Source of the DNA: Bacteroidales bacterium
Lineage (GTDB): Bacteria > Bacteroidota > Bacteroidia > Bacteroidales > UBA932
Reading direction: 5' to 3'
Length of the DNA stretch: 64,000 nt
Assembly: GCA_017620335.1 (NCBI GenBank)
Contig: JAFZQO010000044.1
Coordinates: 38,130 to 102,129 of the forward strand
Position numbers and translations under genes: made by a program. This document shows, piece by piece, positions 34,033 to 42,816 of the stretch; positions within the stretch are counted from its first letter, which is position 1, and each line of letters opens with the position of its first letter. Under the pieces are notes generated by a model, which saw only the letters and a program-made list of their open reading frames with translations, did not search any database and was not told the DNA's origin.

Positions 34033-35340
34033 TTAGTAGATGAGGCTGCTGATGAGCATGGCGGCGAGCGTGGATACGACCACGCTGACGAGGCCCGGCA
34101 TCATGAAGCTGTGGTTCAGCAGGTACTTGCCTATCTTGGTCGTTCCGGAACGGTCGAAATTGACCGTGGCGATATCGGAAGGATAGTTCGGGATGAAGAA
34201 GTATCCGTACACGCTCGGAAGGACGCCCAGGAGGATGGGGCCCGGGATACCGAGGGAATACGCCAGCGGCAGCATCGAGACCACGACCGCACCCTGCGAG
34301 TTGATCAGCACGGAGACCAGGAAGAACACGAAGGCGATGGCCCAGGGATACTTGCCCACGAGCCCGCCAAGGGAGTTCTGGATCAGGTCCATGTAGTTGC
34401 TGAAATAGGTGTCGGCCATCCAGGCGATGCCGAAGATGGCGATGACCGCGACCATGCCGCTCTGGAAGACCTTTCCGCTGGTCGCCACCGCAGGCTTGGC
34501 CTTGCAGAGCATGATCATGAGGCCGGCGGCCACGAGCATGATGATCTGGATGACGAGGTTCATCTTTACGGCCTTGTACCCGCAGGCGGCGAGGATGACG
34601 ATGGCGAGGATGGCGCAGAGGAAGATCATCACGGAAGCCTTGGCCTCCTTTGAGACGACCTTGTCAAGCAGCGTAGCGTTCTCGCCATACATGTACTTGT
34701 ACATGTCGGGATCCTTCAGGCGTGCCTGAAAATCGGGGTCCTTGTCGAGGTCCTTGCCCCTCTTGTACGAGCATGCGGCTGCGGCGAGGAGGCCTACGAG
34801 GCAGGCGGGGATGGTGACCAGCAGGACCTGCGGGATGCTGATGTCGAATCCGTTGGCGGCGGATATGGTGGTGAAAGCCACCACCGCCGCGGCGATAGGC
34901 GAGCAGGTGATGCCCACCTGCGAGGCTATGGACGCCACGGCGCAGGGGCGCTCGGGACGTATGCCCTTCTTGAGCGCGATGTCGGCGATGAGCGGCATCA
35001 GGGTGTATACCACATGGCCTGTGCCCACGAGCACTGTCAGCAGGAAGGTGCATATTGGGGCGTAGAATGTGATGTGGTCCGGATGCTTGCGCAACGCGCG
35101 CTCGGCGATCTGGATGAGCCAGTCCATTCCGCCGGCGGCCTGCAGCACGGAGGCGCAGGTGACGGCCGCTATGATGATGTAAATGACATCCGTCGGGGGA
35201 GTGCCCGGCTTCATGCCGAAACCGAATACGAGGATGGCGAGGCCGATGCCGGAAATGGCGCCGAGTGCCAGGGAGCCGTAACGCGAGCCCACGTAGAGGG
35301 CCGCCAGCACGATAAGGAGTTGGATGATCATCAATGCCAT
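34033..35340 (-). CDS. Anaerobic C4-dicarboxylate transporter (DcuA/DcuB family)
   Basis: 435 residues, about ten to twelve membrane helices. Family segments include LAILVFGFGMKPGTPPTDVIYIII, MDWLIQIAERALRKHPDHITFYAP, VGTGHVVYTLMPLIADIALKKGIRPERP and the C-terminal PNYPSDIATVNFDRSGTTKIGKYLLNHSFM. Dcu carriers exchange fumarate, aspartate or malate for succinate during fumarate respiration in the inner membrane. The start at 35340 is chosen because the promoter box at 35370 lies within the longer open frame. It is a single gene. Confidence 0.95.
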   Translation of the reverse strand: MALMIIQLLIVLAALYVGSRYGSLALGAISGIGLAILVFGFGMKPGTPPTDVIYIIIAAVTCASVLQAAGGMDWLIQIAERALRKHPDHITFYAPICTFLLTVLVGTGHVVYTLMPLIADIALKKGIRPERPCAVASIASQVGITCSPIAAAVVAFTTISAANGFDISIPQVLLVTIPACLVGLLAAAACSYKRGKDLDKDPDFQARLKDPDMYKYMYGENATLLDKVVSKEAKASVMIFLCAILAIVILAACGYKAVKMNLVIQIIMLVAAGLMIMLCKAKPAVATSGKVFQSGMVAVIAIFGIAWMADTYFSNYMDLIQNSLGGLVGKYPWAIAFVFFLVSVLINSQGAVVVSMLPLAYSLGIPGPILLGVLPSVYGYFFIPNYPSDIATVNFDRSGTTKIGKYLLNHSFMMPGLVSVVVSTLAAMLISSLIY

Positions 35341-35369
35341 ATTGGGTCTAGTTTCAGTGTTCGATATGA

Positions 35370-35377
35370 CAAAGATA
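35370..35377 (-). promoter_or_regulatory. Promoter -7 box of the dicarboxylate transporter gene
   Basis: Minus-strand TATCTTTG, 29 bp before the start at 35340. Confidence 0.65.
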
Positions 35378-35390
35378 ATCAAAAAATGGA

Positions 35391-36755
35391 TTAATCTGCC
35401 TGAATCACTGTCACATTTTCATTTTCCAGGCGTGCTTTCAGCCATCTTTCCAGCCGTTCGGTCATTTCTGTGTCCAGAGTGTCGGAAGAGGTAACTATGG
35501 CGGTCACCTGATGCCGGCCTTCCTTTCCGGATGCGGTCACCGTCGTGCCTTCCGAAAGGCTTATGCCCTTGATGAAAGGATACTGGGCGAATAGCTCGCG
35601 GGCAACCGCCTCGACCGGAAGCTCATTCTTCCTGTAAACGTCCAGCCTGGCCTCAAGGCTGGCGATGGAATCCGTGAGGTCCTTTACCTGCCGGTCGTTA
35701 TATTCATAGATGCTCTTAACCAGGTCGGATTCGGACAGGACGTCCCGCGTCATCGTGGCGTCCTCGTGGAAAATGATCTGGCTGCGGGTGATGCCGTACT
35801 CCTCCGCATCCTTGTAGAGCACTTCCTTGAACTCGGGCGTGAGCGTCTCTCCGGCAAGGTACAGGTCAAGTGTAGCTGGCTTGGAAGTGGCGTTTGTCTT
35901 GTAGTCGTATATGAAGCTCTTTCCTATGGACTTGTTCTTCGACACGAGCCTCTCCGCGTGGATCCTGAAATTGTTCTCCTGCACCATGCGGATGGCGGAG
36001 AAGATGCTGGGGACTATCATGACCAGCAGGATGAAGGCGATGGCCCGTTTCGACAGGCGCTGCCGCTTTCCGTCAACCTCGGTCTCAATGACGAGAGGGA
36101 ACCGAAGGTACTTGGCAGTGAGGAAAGTGGCGAGGGCGATGAAGATGCTGTTAATGAGGAACAGGTACAGCGCTCCAAGGACATAATGCCAGTTGAGTAT
36201 GGAGAGTCCGTACCCCACGGTGCAGAGCGGGGGCATGAGGGCGGTCGCGATCGCGACGCCGGCTATCACCGTGCCCCGCTCCTTGCGGGAGGTCTCGAGC
36301 ATTCCTGCGATGCCGCCGAACAGGGCTATCAGGACGTCGTAGATGGAAGGGTTGGTCCTGGCGAGCAGCTCCGAAGGGTTCTCGAGGTTGAGGGGACTCA
36401 GTATGAAGTACAGGGCGGAGGCCGCTATGCTGATGGCCACCATCACTCCGAAGTTCTCGAGCGAGTCCTTCACCAGCCGGTTGTCCTGGACGCCCAGTCC
36501 GAAGCCGAAACCGAGTATAGGCCCCATTACGGGCGAGATGAGCATGGCGCCGATGATGACGGGGATGGAATTGACGTTCAACCCGACTGATGCAATGATA
36601 ATGGCACAAGCAAGGATGAATACGTTGGGCCCCTTGAACGCAATGTTCTTCCTTATGGACAGGCTGGCGTTGCCGTGGTCGATGTCCTCCGACATGTTGA
36701 CGTGGTCCTTCAGGTATCTTGTGAATTTTCCCATAATCCTTATAATTTTCCTCAT
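35391..36755 (-). CDS. DUF389 family membrane protein
   Basis: 454 residues. The N-terminal half holds the DUF389 hydrophobic domain with SLSIRKNIAFKGPNVFILACAII, VIIGAMLISPVMGPILGFGFGLG and RGTVIAGVAIATALMPPLCTVGYGL, about six membrane helices. The C-terminal half (about 240-454) is soluble, with a coiled-coil-like segment (DRQVKDLTDSIASLEARLDVYRK). Function of DUF389 is not established. The ATG at 36755 lies 13 bp after the TrkH stop; an earlier start at 36788 would overlap TrkH. It is probably co-transcribed with trkH. Confidence 0.88.
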   Translation of the reverse strand: MRKIIRIMGKFTRYLKDHVNMSEDIDHGNASLSIRKNIAFKGPNVFILACAIIIASVGLNVNSIPVIIGAMLISPVMGPILGFGFGLGVQDNRLVKDSLENFGVMVAISIAASALYFILSPLNLENPSELLARTNPSIYDVLIALFGGIAGMLETSRKERGTVIAGVAIATALMPPLCTVGYGLSILNWHYVLGALYLFLINSIFIALATFLTAKYLRFPLVIETEVDGKRQRLSKRAIAFILLVMIVPSIFSAIRMVQENNFRIHAERLVSKNKSIGKSFIYDYKTNATSKPATLDLYLAGETLTPEFKEVLYKDAEEYGITRSQIIFHEDATMTRDVLSESDLVKSIYEYNDRQVKDLTDSIASLEARLDVYRKNELPVEAVARELFAQYPFIKGISLSEGTTVTASGKEGRHQVTAIVTSSDTLDTEMTERLERWLKARLENENVTVIQAD

Positions 36756-36768
36756 TGTCCGTTTCCGG

Positions 36769-38217
36769 TCAGCGTTTGTAAATTCCAAATATCATAAAAA
36801 AAGGATAGATTTCCAACCTTCCCATCAACATCAGTACCATTGAACTGACTTTCAGGGCATCCGGAAGGCCGGAATAGTTGCCAGTTGCCCCAACGCTTCC
36901 AAAACCCGGGCCGACATTGCCCATGCACGCGATGGAAGCTGAGATCCCGCTCCGCAAATCCATCCCTCCTACGGAGTTGACGAACGCTCCAGCCACTATC
37001 AGTCCGAGGTAGAACAGGATGAAGGTGCAGGCGTCCTCCACCTCTTCCGTCCTTCTGATGTGCCCGTCTATTTTCACGCACATCACGCGTGAGGGGTGTG
37101 CGAGGGAATGAAGCCTAGACTTCATCCCCTTGGCCGCAAGCAGTGCGCGGTCCACTTTGATTCCTCCGGACGTGGACCCTGTGCAACCGCAGAAGACCGA
37201 GCACAGGCACAGTATGGTAATGCTCAATGGAGGCCAAGTGTCTGTATCGGTAGTGGCGAAGCCCGTGGTTGTCGATATTGATGCGATTTGGAATACAGCC
37301 TGGCGCAGTGCTCCGTTAAAGGACTCGCATCGCCCGTTGAGTAACAGGTCCGCGGCGGTCATCACAGATGCCGCCATGATGCAGAGTATGAAAGACCGGA
37401 ATACCTCCGAATTGAGAATCGTCCTGCCCTTGTGACTTGGCAGGAAAGTGGCCTGCAGCAATGCGAAATTGCAGCCTCCCAGAACCATGGCTACGGCAAG
37501 GACCACTTCTATGCTTATGCTGTCGAAAGCCGCTATGCTCGCGTTGCGCGTACTGAAGCCGCAGGTACTGCATGCCGACATCGCATGCGTCACTGCGTCG
37601 AACCATCTCATGCCGCAGATCCTAAGTGCAATGGCGGATACCACCGTGATGCCGGTATAGATGGTCAGCATAGTGTATACGAAACGTTTCTTCCGTCGTC
37701 CATACCCGTTCCTGGCCAGGTCGGATGATTCGGCGGATGCCAGTATGGACAGTTTGTCATCCTTTGCGGAAATAAAGATGGAGACAAGGGCGACGATGCC
37801 TATCCCGCCGATCCAGGAGGAAGCTATCCTCCAGAACAACAGGCCGTTGGGCAAAGCCTCGATATCGTTCAGGATGGAGGCTCCGGTGGTGGTGAAGCCG
37901 GATACGCTCTCGAAAAAAGCATTGACCGGGGTAAACTCTCCTCCGTACATGAGATAGGGGAGTGCTCCGAAAAGGCAGGCAAGTATCCAGGAGAATGTGA
38001 CGATGAAGAATCCTTCGCGTATTCCAATGTTCTTTTGCTTCGGTACAAAGATGGACGGGAAAATGCCCGCCGTTGCGGTCAAGAGCCCTGAATAAGAGAG
38101 CGGTATCATAGCCGCCTCGCTTTTCTCGTGCCATGCCACGCATGCGGATGCCATCATCAGCAGGGATACGCCGACAAGGGAAACTCCGCAGTATCGCATT
38201 ATGGCAGCCGTATTCAT
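36769..38217 (-). CDS. trkH: TrkH/KtrB family potassium uptake channel subunit
   Basis: 482 residues. The four pore-loop filters of the TrkH fold are visible: SGFTTTGASI (about 106), STCGFSTR (about 218), STTTGFATT (about 315) and MGNVGPGFG (about 433), each flanked by membrane helices. TrkH moves K+ across the inner membrane under control of the cytoplasmic NAD/ATP-binding TrkA. No trkA gene is adjacent; the partner must be elsewhere or the channel works alone. It shares a divergent promoter region with the LysR-type regulator and is followed by the DUF389 gene. Confidence 0.93.
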   Translation of the reverse strand: MNTAAIMRYCGVSLVGVSLLMMASACVAWHEKSEAAMIPLSYSGLLTATAGIFPSIFVPKQKNIGIREGFFIVTFSWILACLFGALPYLMYGGEFTPVNAFFESVSGFTTTGASILNDIEALPNGLLFWRIASSWIGGIGIVALVSIFISAKDDKLSILASAESSDLARNGYGRRKKRFVYTMLTIYTGITVVSAIALRICGMRWFDAVTHAMSACSTCGFSTRNASIAAFDSISIEVVLAVAMVLGGCNFALLQATFLPSHKGRTILNSEVFRSFILCIMAASVMTAADLLLNGRCESFNGALRQAVFQIASISTTTGFATTDTDTWPPLSITILCLCSVFCGCTGSTSGGIKVDRALLAAKGMKSRLHSLAHPSRVMCVKIDGHIRRTEEVEDACTFILFYLGLIVAGAFVNSVGGMDLRSGISASIACMGNVGPGFGSVGATGNYSGLPDALKVSSMVLMLMGRLEIYPFFMIFGIYKR

Positions 38218-38245
38218 CAGATCGTCTTTCTACTAAAACCGGATG

Positions 38246-38253
38246 CAAATTTA
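38246..38253 (-). promoter_or_regulatory. Promoter -7 box of trkH
   Basis: Minus-strand TAAATTTG, 28 bp before the start at 38217. Confidence 0.65.
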
Positions 38254-38288
38254 TTTTGCCGGCATATATTTATCAATACAATAATTTC

Positions 38289-38296
38289 TATATTTG
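38289..38296 (+). promoter_or_regulatory. Promoter -7 box of the LysR-type regulator
   Basis: TATATTTG, 20 bp before the ATG at 38317. It lies 35 bp from the divergent trkH box, close enough for one bound regulator to affect both. Confidence 0.7.
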
Positions 38297-38316
38297 TATT
38301 TATAAAAATCAATAAA

Positions 38317-39243
38317 ATGACACTGCAACAATTGGAATATATAGTGGCTGTGGAGCGTTACGGATATTTCGTCGCGGCGGCTGAGGCTTGCGGCGTCACG
38401 CAGTCAACCCTCAGCCTGATGGTCCGCAAGCTTGAGGAAGAGTTGGACATCCGCATTTTCAACCGCAATACGCACCCTGTAGAGGTTACCGGGCCGGGGC
38501 GCAAGGTCATAGAACAGGCCAGGATGGTATTGTATCACTGTGAGCAACTTACAGAAGCGACCAGATCGGACCGCGAGCTTCTGTCCGGTCCGCTCCGCGT
38601 AGGGATGATATCTTCCGTCGCTCCTGTCCTCATACCGGGATTGTTCCGTCATGTACGCCGGTATCACCCGTCCATCGACCTGCGGACCGAGGAAATGCTC
38701 TCTTCGACCGTGATGTCGAGGCTTCAGCGCGCGGAACTTGACATGGGTGTGGTCAGCTCTCCGGTGGACGACTCCGACATGCTTGAGATACCGCTTTATC
38801 ACGAGGCATTCTTCGCATATGTTTCTCCGACTGATTCATCCTTTGATGAGGAGAGCATCCCTCGCTCCGAAGTCCTTGACCATTCGTTGTGGATAATGAA
38901 GGACGGAGTCCGCCTGATTGACCGTTCGATGCTGAAGACGGACGAACCGTTCCGTTATGAGACCCAGTATGAGGGCGGCAGGGTAGGCCTTCTTGTCCAG
39001 ATTATCAACGAGAACGGTGGCATCGGCATAATCCCTGAGACGCACGTCGGGCTGATTCTCCGCAGCCATCAGGTCAATGTCCGTCCCATCGTGGATCCTG
39101 TTCCTTCCCGTACCGTCTCACTTGTCATAAGGAGGGATTTCATCCATGAACGTTTGTTGAACGTTGTCGTGGAGGCGGTCAGGAGAATCATTCCGCAGCA
39201 CCTTCTCGAAAATGTCATACTTTCTGGAGAATTGAAGATTTAA
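38317..39243 (+). CDS. OxyR-like LysR-type transcriptional regulator lacking the redox cysteines
   Basis: 308 residues. The winged HTH (about 1-60) reads MTLQQLEYIVAVERYGYF, CGVTQSTLSLMVRKLEEEL. The effector domain resembles OxyR: PLRVGMISSVAPVLIPGL, the HSLWIMKDGVRLIDRSM stretch, and GGIGIIPETHV. At the two positions that hold the peroxide-sensing Cys in E. coli OxyR (EDGHCLRD and GFC), this protein has Arg and Thr. Its only Cys residues are in or near the HTH and linker. It may therefore sense something other than peroxide. The start at 38317 follows the promoter box; frame upstream is noncoding. Confidence 0.88.
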   Translation: MTLQQLEYIVAVERYGYFVAAAEACGVTQSTLSLMVRKLEEELDIRIFNRNTHPVEVTGPGRKVIEQARMVLYHCEQLTEATRSDRELLSGPLRVGMISSVAPVLIPGLFRHVRRYHPSIDLRTEEMLSSTVMSRLQRAELDMGVVSSPVDDSDMLEIPLYHEAFFAYVSPTDSSFDEESIPRSEVLDHSLWIMKDGVRLIDRSMLKTDEPFRYETQYEGGRVGLLVQIINENGGIGIIPETHVGLILRSHQVNVRPIVDPVPSRTVSLVIRRDFIHERLLNVVVEAVRRIIPQHLLENVILSGELKI

Positions 39244-39251
39244 TGACCCTA

Positions 39252-39314
39252 GACTTGATGGTTGTTTGTCAAGTTTTGAAAAAACGTTTCCGAATATGTC
39301 AAGTTTTCGAAAAA
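39252..39314 (+). promoter_or_regulatory. Putative operator: direct repeats upstream of the HTH-Gmd gene
   Basis: TGTCAAGTTTTGAAAAAA at 39267-39284 and TGTCAAGTTTTCGAAAAAG at 39297-39315 are spaced exactly 30 bp. An inverted half, ACTTGA at 39252-39257, faces TCAAGT in the first copy. The second copy ends 8 bp before the -7 box, overlapping the -33 region, so a bound protein would block transcription. The HTH domain of the downstream enzyme is the obvious candidate; this is inference. Confidence 0.6.
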
Positions 39315-39321
39315 GAATAGC

Positions 39322-39329
39322 TAAATTTA
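39322..39329 (+). promoter_or_regulatory. Promoter -7 box of the HTH-Gmd/fcl operon
   Basis: TAAATTTA, one mismatch to TAnnTTTG, 24 bp before the ATG at 39354. Confidence 0.5.
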
Positions 39330-39353
39330 CGGCGTGATTTTAATCAAAAAGCA

Positions 39354-40649
39354 ATGGATAACGCAACGGTTATAGCAAAAATCAAGGATGCGCTGAAGCG
39401 TAAGGGCATCAGTCAGCGTGAACTGGCTACAAGGATGGGCAAGGACGAGACAGTCGTGAGCCGCTGGCTTTCGGGCCGCACGGGCATTTCTCAGGCAAGT
39501 CTCGATGCCATAGAGGAGGCATTGGGAGAGAAACTTGACAAGTCTGGCGTCAAGTCAAAGGTCAAGGTTGCACTTATAACAGGCATTACCGGCCAGGACG
39601 GAAGCTTCCTGGCGGAGTTCCTGCTCGAGAAGGGCTACGAGGTGCACGGCATCATGCGCCGCTCCTCCTCGTTCAACACCGCCCGCATCGAGCACCTCTA
39701 CCTGGACGAGTGGGTGCGCGACATGAAGCAGAAGCGCACCATCAACCTGCACTACGCCGACATGACCGACTCCAGCTCTCTGGTGCGCGTCATCCAGCAG
39801 GTGAAGCCCGACGAGATTTACAACCTAGCGGCGCAGAGCCATGTCAAGGTGTCTTTCGACTGCCCTGAATATACCGCAGAGGCTGATGCCGTCGGCACGC
39901 TCCGCCTTCTCGAGGCCGTCCGTATCCTCGGCATGGAGAAGAAGTGCCGCATTTACCAGGCTTCCACTTCCGAACTGTACGGCAAGGTGCAGGAGGTCCC
40001 GCAGAGGGAGACCACTCCGTTCTATCCCCGCAGCCCATACGGCGTGGCGAAGCAGTACGGTTTCTGGATAGTCAAGAACTACCGCGAGGCCTACGGCATG
40101 TTCGCGGTCAACGGCATACTCTTCAACCACGAGTCCGAGCGCAGGGGAGAGACCTTCGTCACCCGCAAGATCACCATCGCCGCATCGCGCATAGCCCAGG
40201 GCATGCAGGACAAGCTGTACCTCGGAAACCTCAACTCCCTGCGCGACTGGGGTTACGCTAAGGACTATGTCGAATGCATGTGGCTGATGCTCCAGCACGA
40301 AACCCCCGAGGACTTCGTAATCGCCACGGGGCAGTACCATACCGTGCGCGAGTTCTGCACTCTGGCCTTCCGCGAGGTCGGCATCGACCTCGTCTGGGAA
40401 GGCACCGGCGTGAACGAGCGCGGCATCGACGTCAGGACGGGCAAGTCCCTGGTCGAGGTCGATCCGAAGTACTTCCGCCCCACGGAAGTGGACCAGCTGC
40501 TGGGTGACCCGACGAAAGCCAAGAGCCTCCTCGGATGGAATCCCCAGAAGACTTCCTTCGAGGAGCTCGTCAGGCTGATGGTCCGTCACGACATGAAATT
40601 CGTCAAGAAACTCAAGGTCAAGGCTGAAATAGACAATCTCTCGATATGA
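39354..40649 (+). CDS. gmd: GDP-mannose 4,6-dehydratase with an N-terminal XRE-type helix-turn-helix domain
   Basis: 431 residues. Residues about 5-60 are an XRE/Cro-type HTH ([35 protein letters not shown]). A short basic linker ([10 protein letters not shown]) leads into a full Gmd: [19 protein letters not shown] (NADP loop, about 76), [25 protein letters not shown], the TSELYGKV region and catalytic SPYGVAK (about 227-233). No start codon exists at the normal Gmd N-terminus, so the fusion is continuous in frame. The enzyme makes GDP-4-keto-6-deoxymannose; the HTH suggests it also binds DNA. It overlaps fcl by 4 bp. I know of no described HTH-Gmd protein. Confidence 0.93.
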   Translation: MDNATVIAKIKDALKRKGISQRELATRMGKDETVVSRWLSGRTGISQASLDAIEEALGEKLDKSGVKSKVKVALITGITGQDGSFLAEFLLEKGYEVHGIMRRSSSFNTARIEHLYLDEWVRDMKQKRTINLHYADMTDSSSLVRVIQQVKPDEIYNLAAQSHVKVSFDCPEYTAEADAVGTLRLLEAVRILGMEKKCRIYQASTSELYGKVQEVPQRETTPFYPRSPYGVAKQYGFWIVKNYREAYGMFAVNGILFNHESERRGETFVTRKITIAASRIAQGMQDKLYLGNLNSLRDWGYAKDYVECMWLMLQHETPEDFVIATGQYHTVREFCTLAFREVGIDLVWEGTGVNERGIDVRTGKSLVEVDPKYFRPTEVDQLLGDPTKAKSLLGWNPQKTSFEELVRLMVRHDMKFVKKLKVKAEIDNLSI

Positions 40650-41590
40650 TGGAAAAGGATTCGAAAATCTATGTCGCCGGGCACCGCGGCATGGTCGGCA
40701 GCGCGATAGTGCGCGAGCTCCAGCGTCAGGGTTATACCAATATAGTCACCCGGACGCACAGGGAGCTGGACCTCTGCCGCCAGGAGGCAGTCGAGGCCTT
40801 CTTCGAGGCGGAAAAGCCTGAGTACGTGTTCCTTGCAGCGGCAAAGGTGGGCGGCATCGTCGCCAACCAGTCCGCCCTCGCGGACTTCATGTACGACAAT
40901 ATGATACTCGAGATGAACGTTATCCATTCGGCCTGGAAGAACGGCTGCCGCAAGCTCGAGTTCCTGGGTTCCAGTTGCATCTATCCGCGCATGGCCCCCC
41001 AGCCGATGAAGGAGGACTGCCTGCTTACCGGAGCGCTGGAGAAGACTAACGAGGCGTATGCGCTCGCGAAGATCAGCGGCCTGAAATACTGCGAGTTCCT
41101 GAACCGTCAGTACGGTACCGACTACATCAGCGTGATGCCGACCAACCTCTACGGCCCCAACGACAATTATCACCCGGAGCATTCGCACGTGCTGCCGGCC
41201 CTGATCCGCCGCTTCCATGAAGCCAAGGTGGCCGGTGCGCCGTATGTCGTATGCTGGGGTGACGGCTCCCCGTTGAGGGAGTTCCTCTATGTCGATGACC
41301 TTGCGAACCTCTGCGTATTCCTGATGAACCATTACAGCGGTAACGAGACGGTCAACGCCGGTACTGGCAAGGAACTGACCATCAAGGAATTGACGGAACT
41401 TGTGGCGAAGGTCGTCGGCTATGGCGGGGAGATCCGCTGGGACACTTCGCGTCCCAACGGCACGCCCCGCAAGCTCCTCGACGTCTCCAAGGCCGCTGCG
41501 CTCGGCTGGACCTATAGGACTGAGCTTGAGGACGGCATCCGCCTTGCCTACGAGGACTTTTTGAACAACCCCTTGAGGGCGGAAAGATGA
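40646..41590 (+). CDS. fcl: GDP-L-fucose synthase
   Basis: 314 residues, SDR fold. It has the NADP loop [18 protein letters not shown], the conserved [12 protein letters not shown], the catalytic Ser in LGSSCIYPR and YxxxK in EAYALAKI, and the GWGDGSP-like [17 protein letters not shown]. It epimerises and reduces GDP-4-keto-6-deoxymannose to GDP-L-fucose. The first ATG overlaps the gmd stop; a second ATG follows at once. It completes the GDP-fucose pathway with the upstream enzyme, for use in capsule or surface glycoprotein fucosylation. Confidence 0.95.
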   Translation: MMEKDSKIYVAGHRGMVGSAIVRELQRQGYTNIVTRTHRELDLCRQEAVEAFFEAEKPEYVFLAAAKVGGIVANQSALADFMYDNMILEMNVIHSAWKNGCRKLEFLGSSCIYPRMAPQPMKEDCLLTGALEKTNEAYALAKISGLKYCEFLNRQYGTDYISVMPTNLYGPNDNYHPEHSHVLPALIRRFHEAKVAGAPYVVCWGDGSPLREFLYVDDLANLCVFLMNHYSGNETVNAGTGKELTIKELTELVAKVVGYGGEIRWDTSRPNGTPRKLLDVSKAAALGWTYRTELEDGIRLAYEDFLNNPLRAER

Positions 41591-42762
41591 CAAAGAAAGT
41601 ATTTGTTTCGGGTTGTTACGACTTGCTGCACAGCGGGCACGTGGAGTTCTTCCGCCAGGCGGCGCAGTACGGCGACCTGTATGTCGGCATAGGCTCCGAC
41701 AAAACCATACTCGGGTACAAGGGCCACAAAACCATCTACTCCGAGCAGGAACGCCTCTTCATGGTGAAAAGCATCCGTTATGTCAAGGACGCCTTCATCA
41801 ACCAGGGCTCGGGAATACTGGATTTCCTTCCCACGTTGGACATCGTTAAGCCGGACATCCTGGTGGTGAACTCCGACGGGGGCAGCGAGGCCAAGCGCCG
41901 CGTCTGCGAGGAGCGCGGCATGGAGTACATCGTACTCGACCGCGTCCCTCAGCCAGGCCTGCAGGCCCGCTCCAGCACCGAGCTCAAGAAGGTTGAGAGC
42001 CGGATTCCCACGCGCTTGGATCTAGCCGGAACCTGGATAGACCAGCCTTACGTGAGTTGTTTCCATCCAGGATGGGCCCTGACTATAAGCCTGGAACCGA
42101 ACTTCGAGGTCAGGGAGCGTTGCGGGCTTAGCACTTCCACCCGCAACATCATCAGGCGCATCTGGCCCTACCAGCTGCCGAACATGGACCCCGAGACGCT
42201 GGCACGCCTGGTCTTCTGCTTCGAGAACAGCCCGGAGAGGGACGACGGCATCGTCAGCGGGGCGCAGGATGCCATCGGCATCTGCGTGCCCGGGCTGGCC
42301 CGGCATTATTACGACAACCATTTCTGGCCCGAGCGCATCGAGACTTGCGAGGACGAGAAAGTACTCTCCTGGCTGGAGTCGCACCTGTGCATGATACCGA
42401 TGGAACCGCGTCCCCAAGGCTGCTCCGTGGTGGAGGGAAAGGACATCACAGAGGTAAAGGTCAAGGCCCTCGCGGACGCCGCTGACCGCTGCTGGGATGC
42501 CATAATGGCCCTTGATTATGAGGGATTTGCGAACGCGTATCTGGATTCTTTCAACGCCCAGGTGGCGATGTTCCCGGCGATGGTGCAAGGGAGTGTCCAA
42601 AGCTATATCGACAGGTATTCGGCGCTGCCGGAGGTCCGGGCGTGGAAGATGCCCGGAGCGGGCGGCGGCGGCTACCTGGCCTGCGTCGTGGACGACGCGC
42701 CAGGCTTCGCCGCCGCGCACCCCGGCACAATTCTTCTGAAAATCCGCCGGCCGGGTATGTAG
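41587..42762 (+). CDS. Nucleotidyltransferase-GHMP kinase-like fusion protein
   Basis: 391 residues. Residues about 1-135 are a HIGH-superfamily nucleotidyltransferase: [21 protein letters not shown], with HSGH as the catalytic motif, and a TagD/RfaE-like [20 protein letters not shown]. Residues about 140-391 resemble a GHMP kinase: [16 protein letters not shown] at the start and the C-terminal [14 protein letters not shown]. The middle Gly-Ser ATP loop is weak (GLSTSTRN), so kinase activity is uncertain. It overlaps fcl (ATGA). It could activate a sugar phosphate with a nucleotide, perhaps in fucose or heptose metabolism. It is not the Fkp type, whose N-terminus differs. Confidence 0.75.
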   Translation: MTKKVFVSGCYDLLHSGHVEFFRQAAQYGDLYVGIGSDKTILGYKGHKTIYSEQERLFMVKSIRYVKDAFINQGSGILDFLPTLDIVKPDILVVNSDGGSEAKRRVCEERGMEYIVLDRVPQPGLQARSSTELKKVESRIPTRLDLAGTWIDQPYVSCFHPGWALTISLEPNFEVRERCGLSTSTRNIIRRIWPYQLPNMDPETLARLVFCFENSPERDDGIVSGAQDAIGICVPGLARHYYDNHFWPERIETCEDEKVLSWLESHLCMIPMEPRPQGCSVVEGKDITEVKVKALADAADRCWDAIMALDYEGFANAYLDSFNAQVAMFPAMVQGSVQSYIDRYSALPEVRAWKMPGAGGGGYLACVVDDAPGFAAAHPGTILLKIRRPGM

Positions 42763-42779
42763 GAACGGATAAAATTTGT

Positions 42780-42787
42780 TATATTTG
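42780..42787 (+). promoter_or_regulatory. Promoter -7 box of the NCS2 permease gene
   Basis: TATATTTG, 29 bp before the ATG at 42817. It overlaps an in-frame GTG at 42787, which is therefore not the start. Confidence 0.7.
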
Positions 42788-42816
42788 TGTCCCAGAATAC
42801 AATTCAAAATTCTGGT

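Noticed and set aside
35341-35382. Upstream start for the dicarboxylate transporter at 35382
   Set aside because: The promoter box at 35370-35377 lies inside the extension, and the added residues do not match the family N-terminus.
39267-39315. Transposon target-site duplication from the two direct repeats
   Set aside because: Copies are 30 bp apart with no mobile element between, and they sit exactly over a promoter, so an operator is more likely.
41587-42762. Fkp-type fucokinase/GDP-fucose pyrophosphorylase
   Set aside because: The length is less than half that of Fkp, and the N-terminus is a HIGH-superfamily nucleotidyltransferase, not the Fkp pyrophosphorylase fold.
42787-42816. Earlier GTG start for the NCS2 permease
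   Set aside because: The GTG is the last base group of the -7 promoter box, so it cannot be in the transcript.
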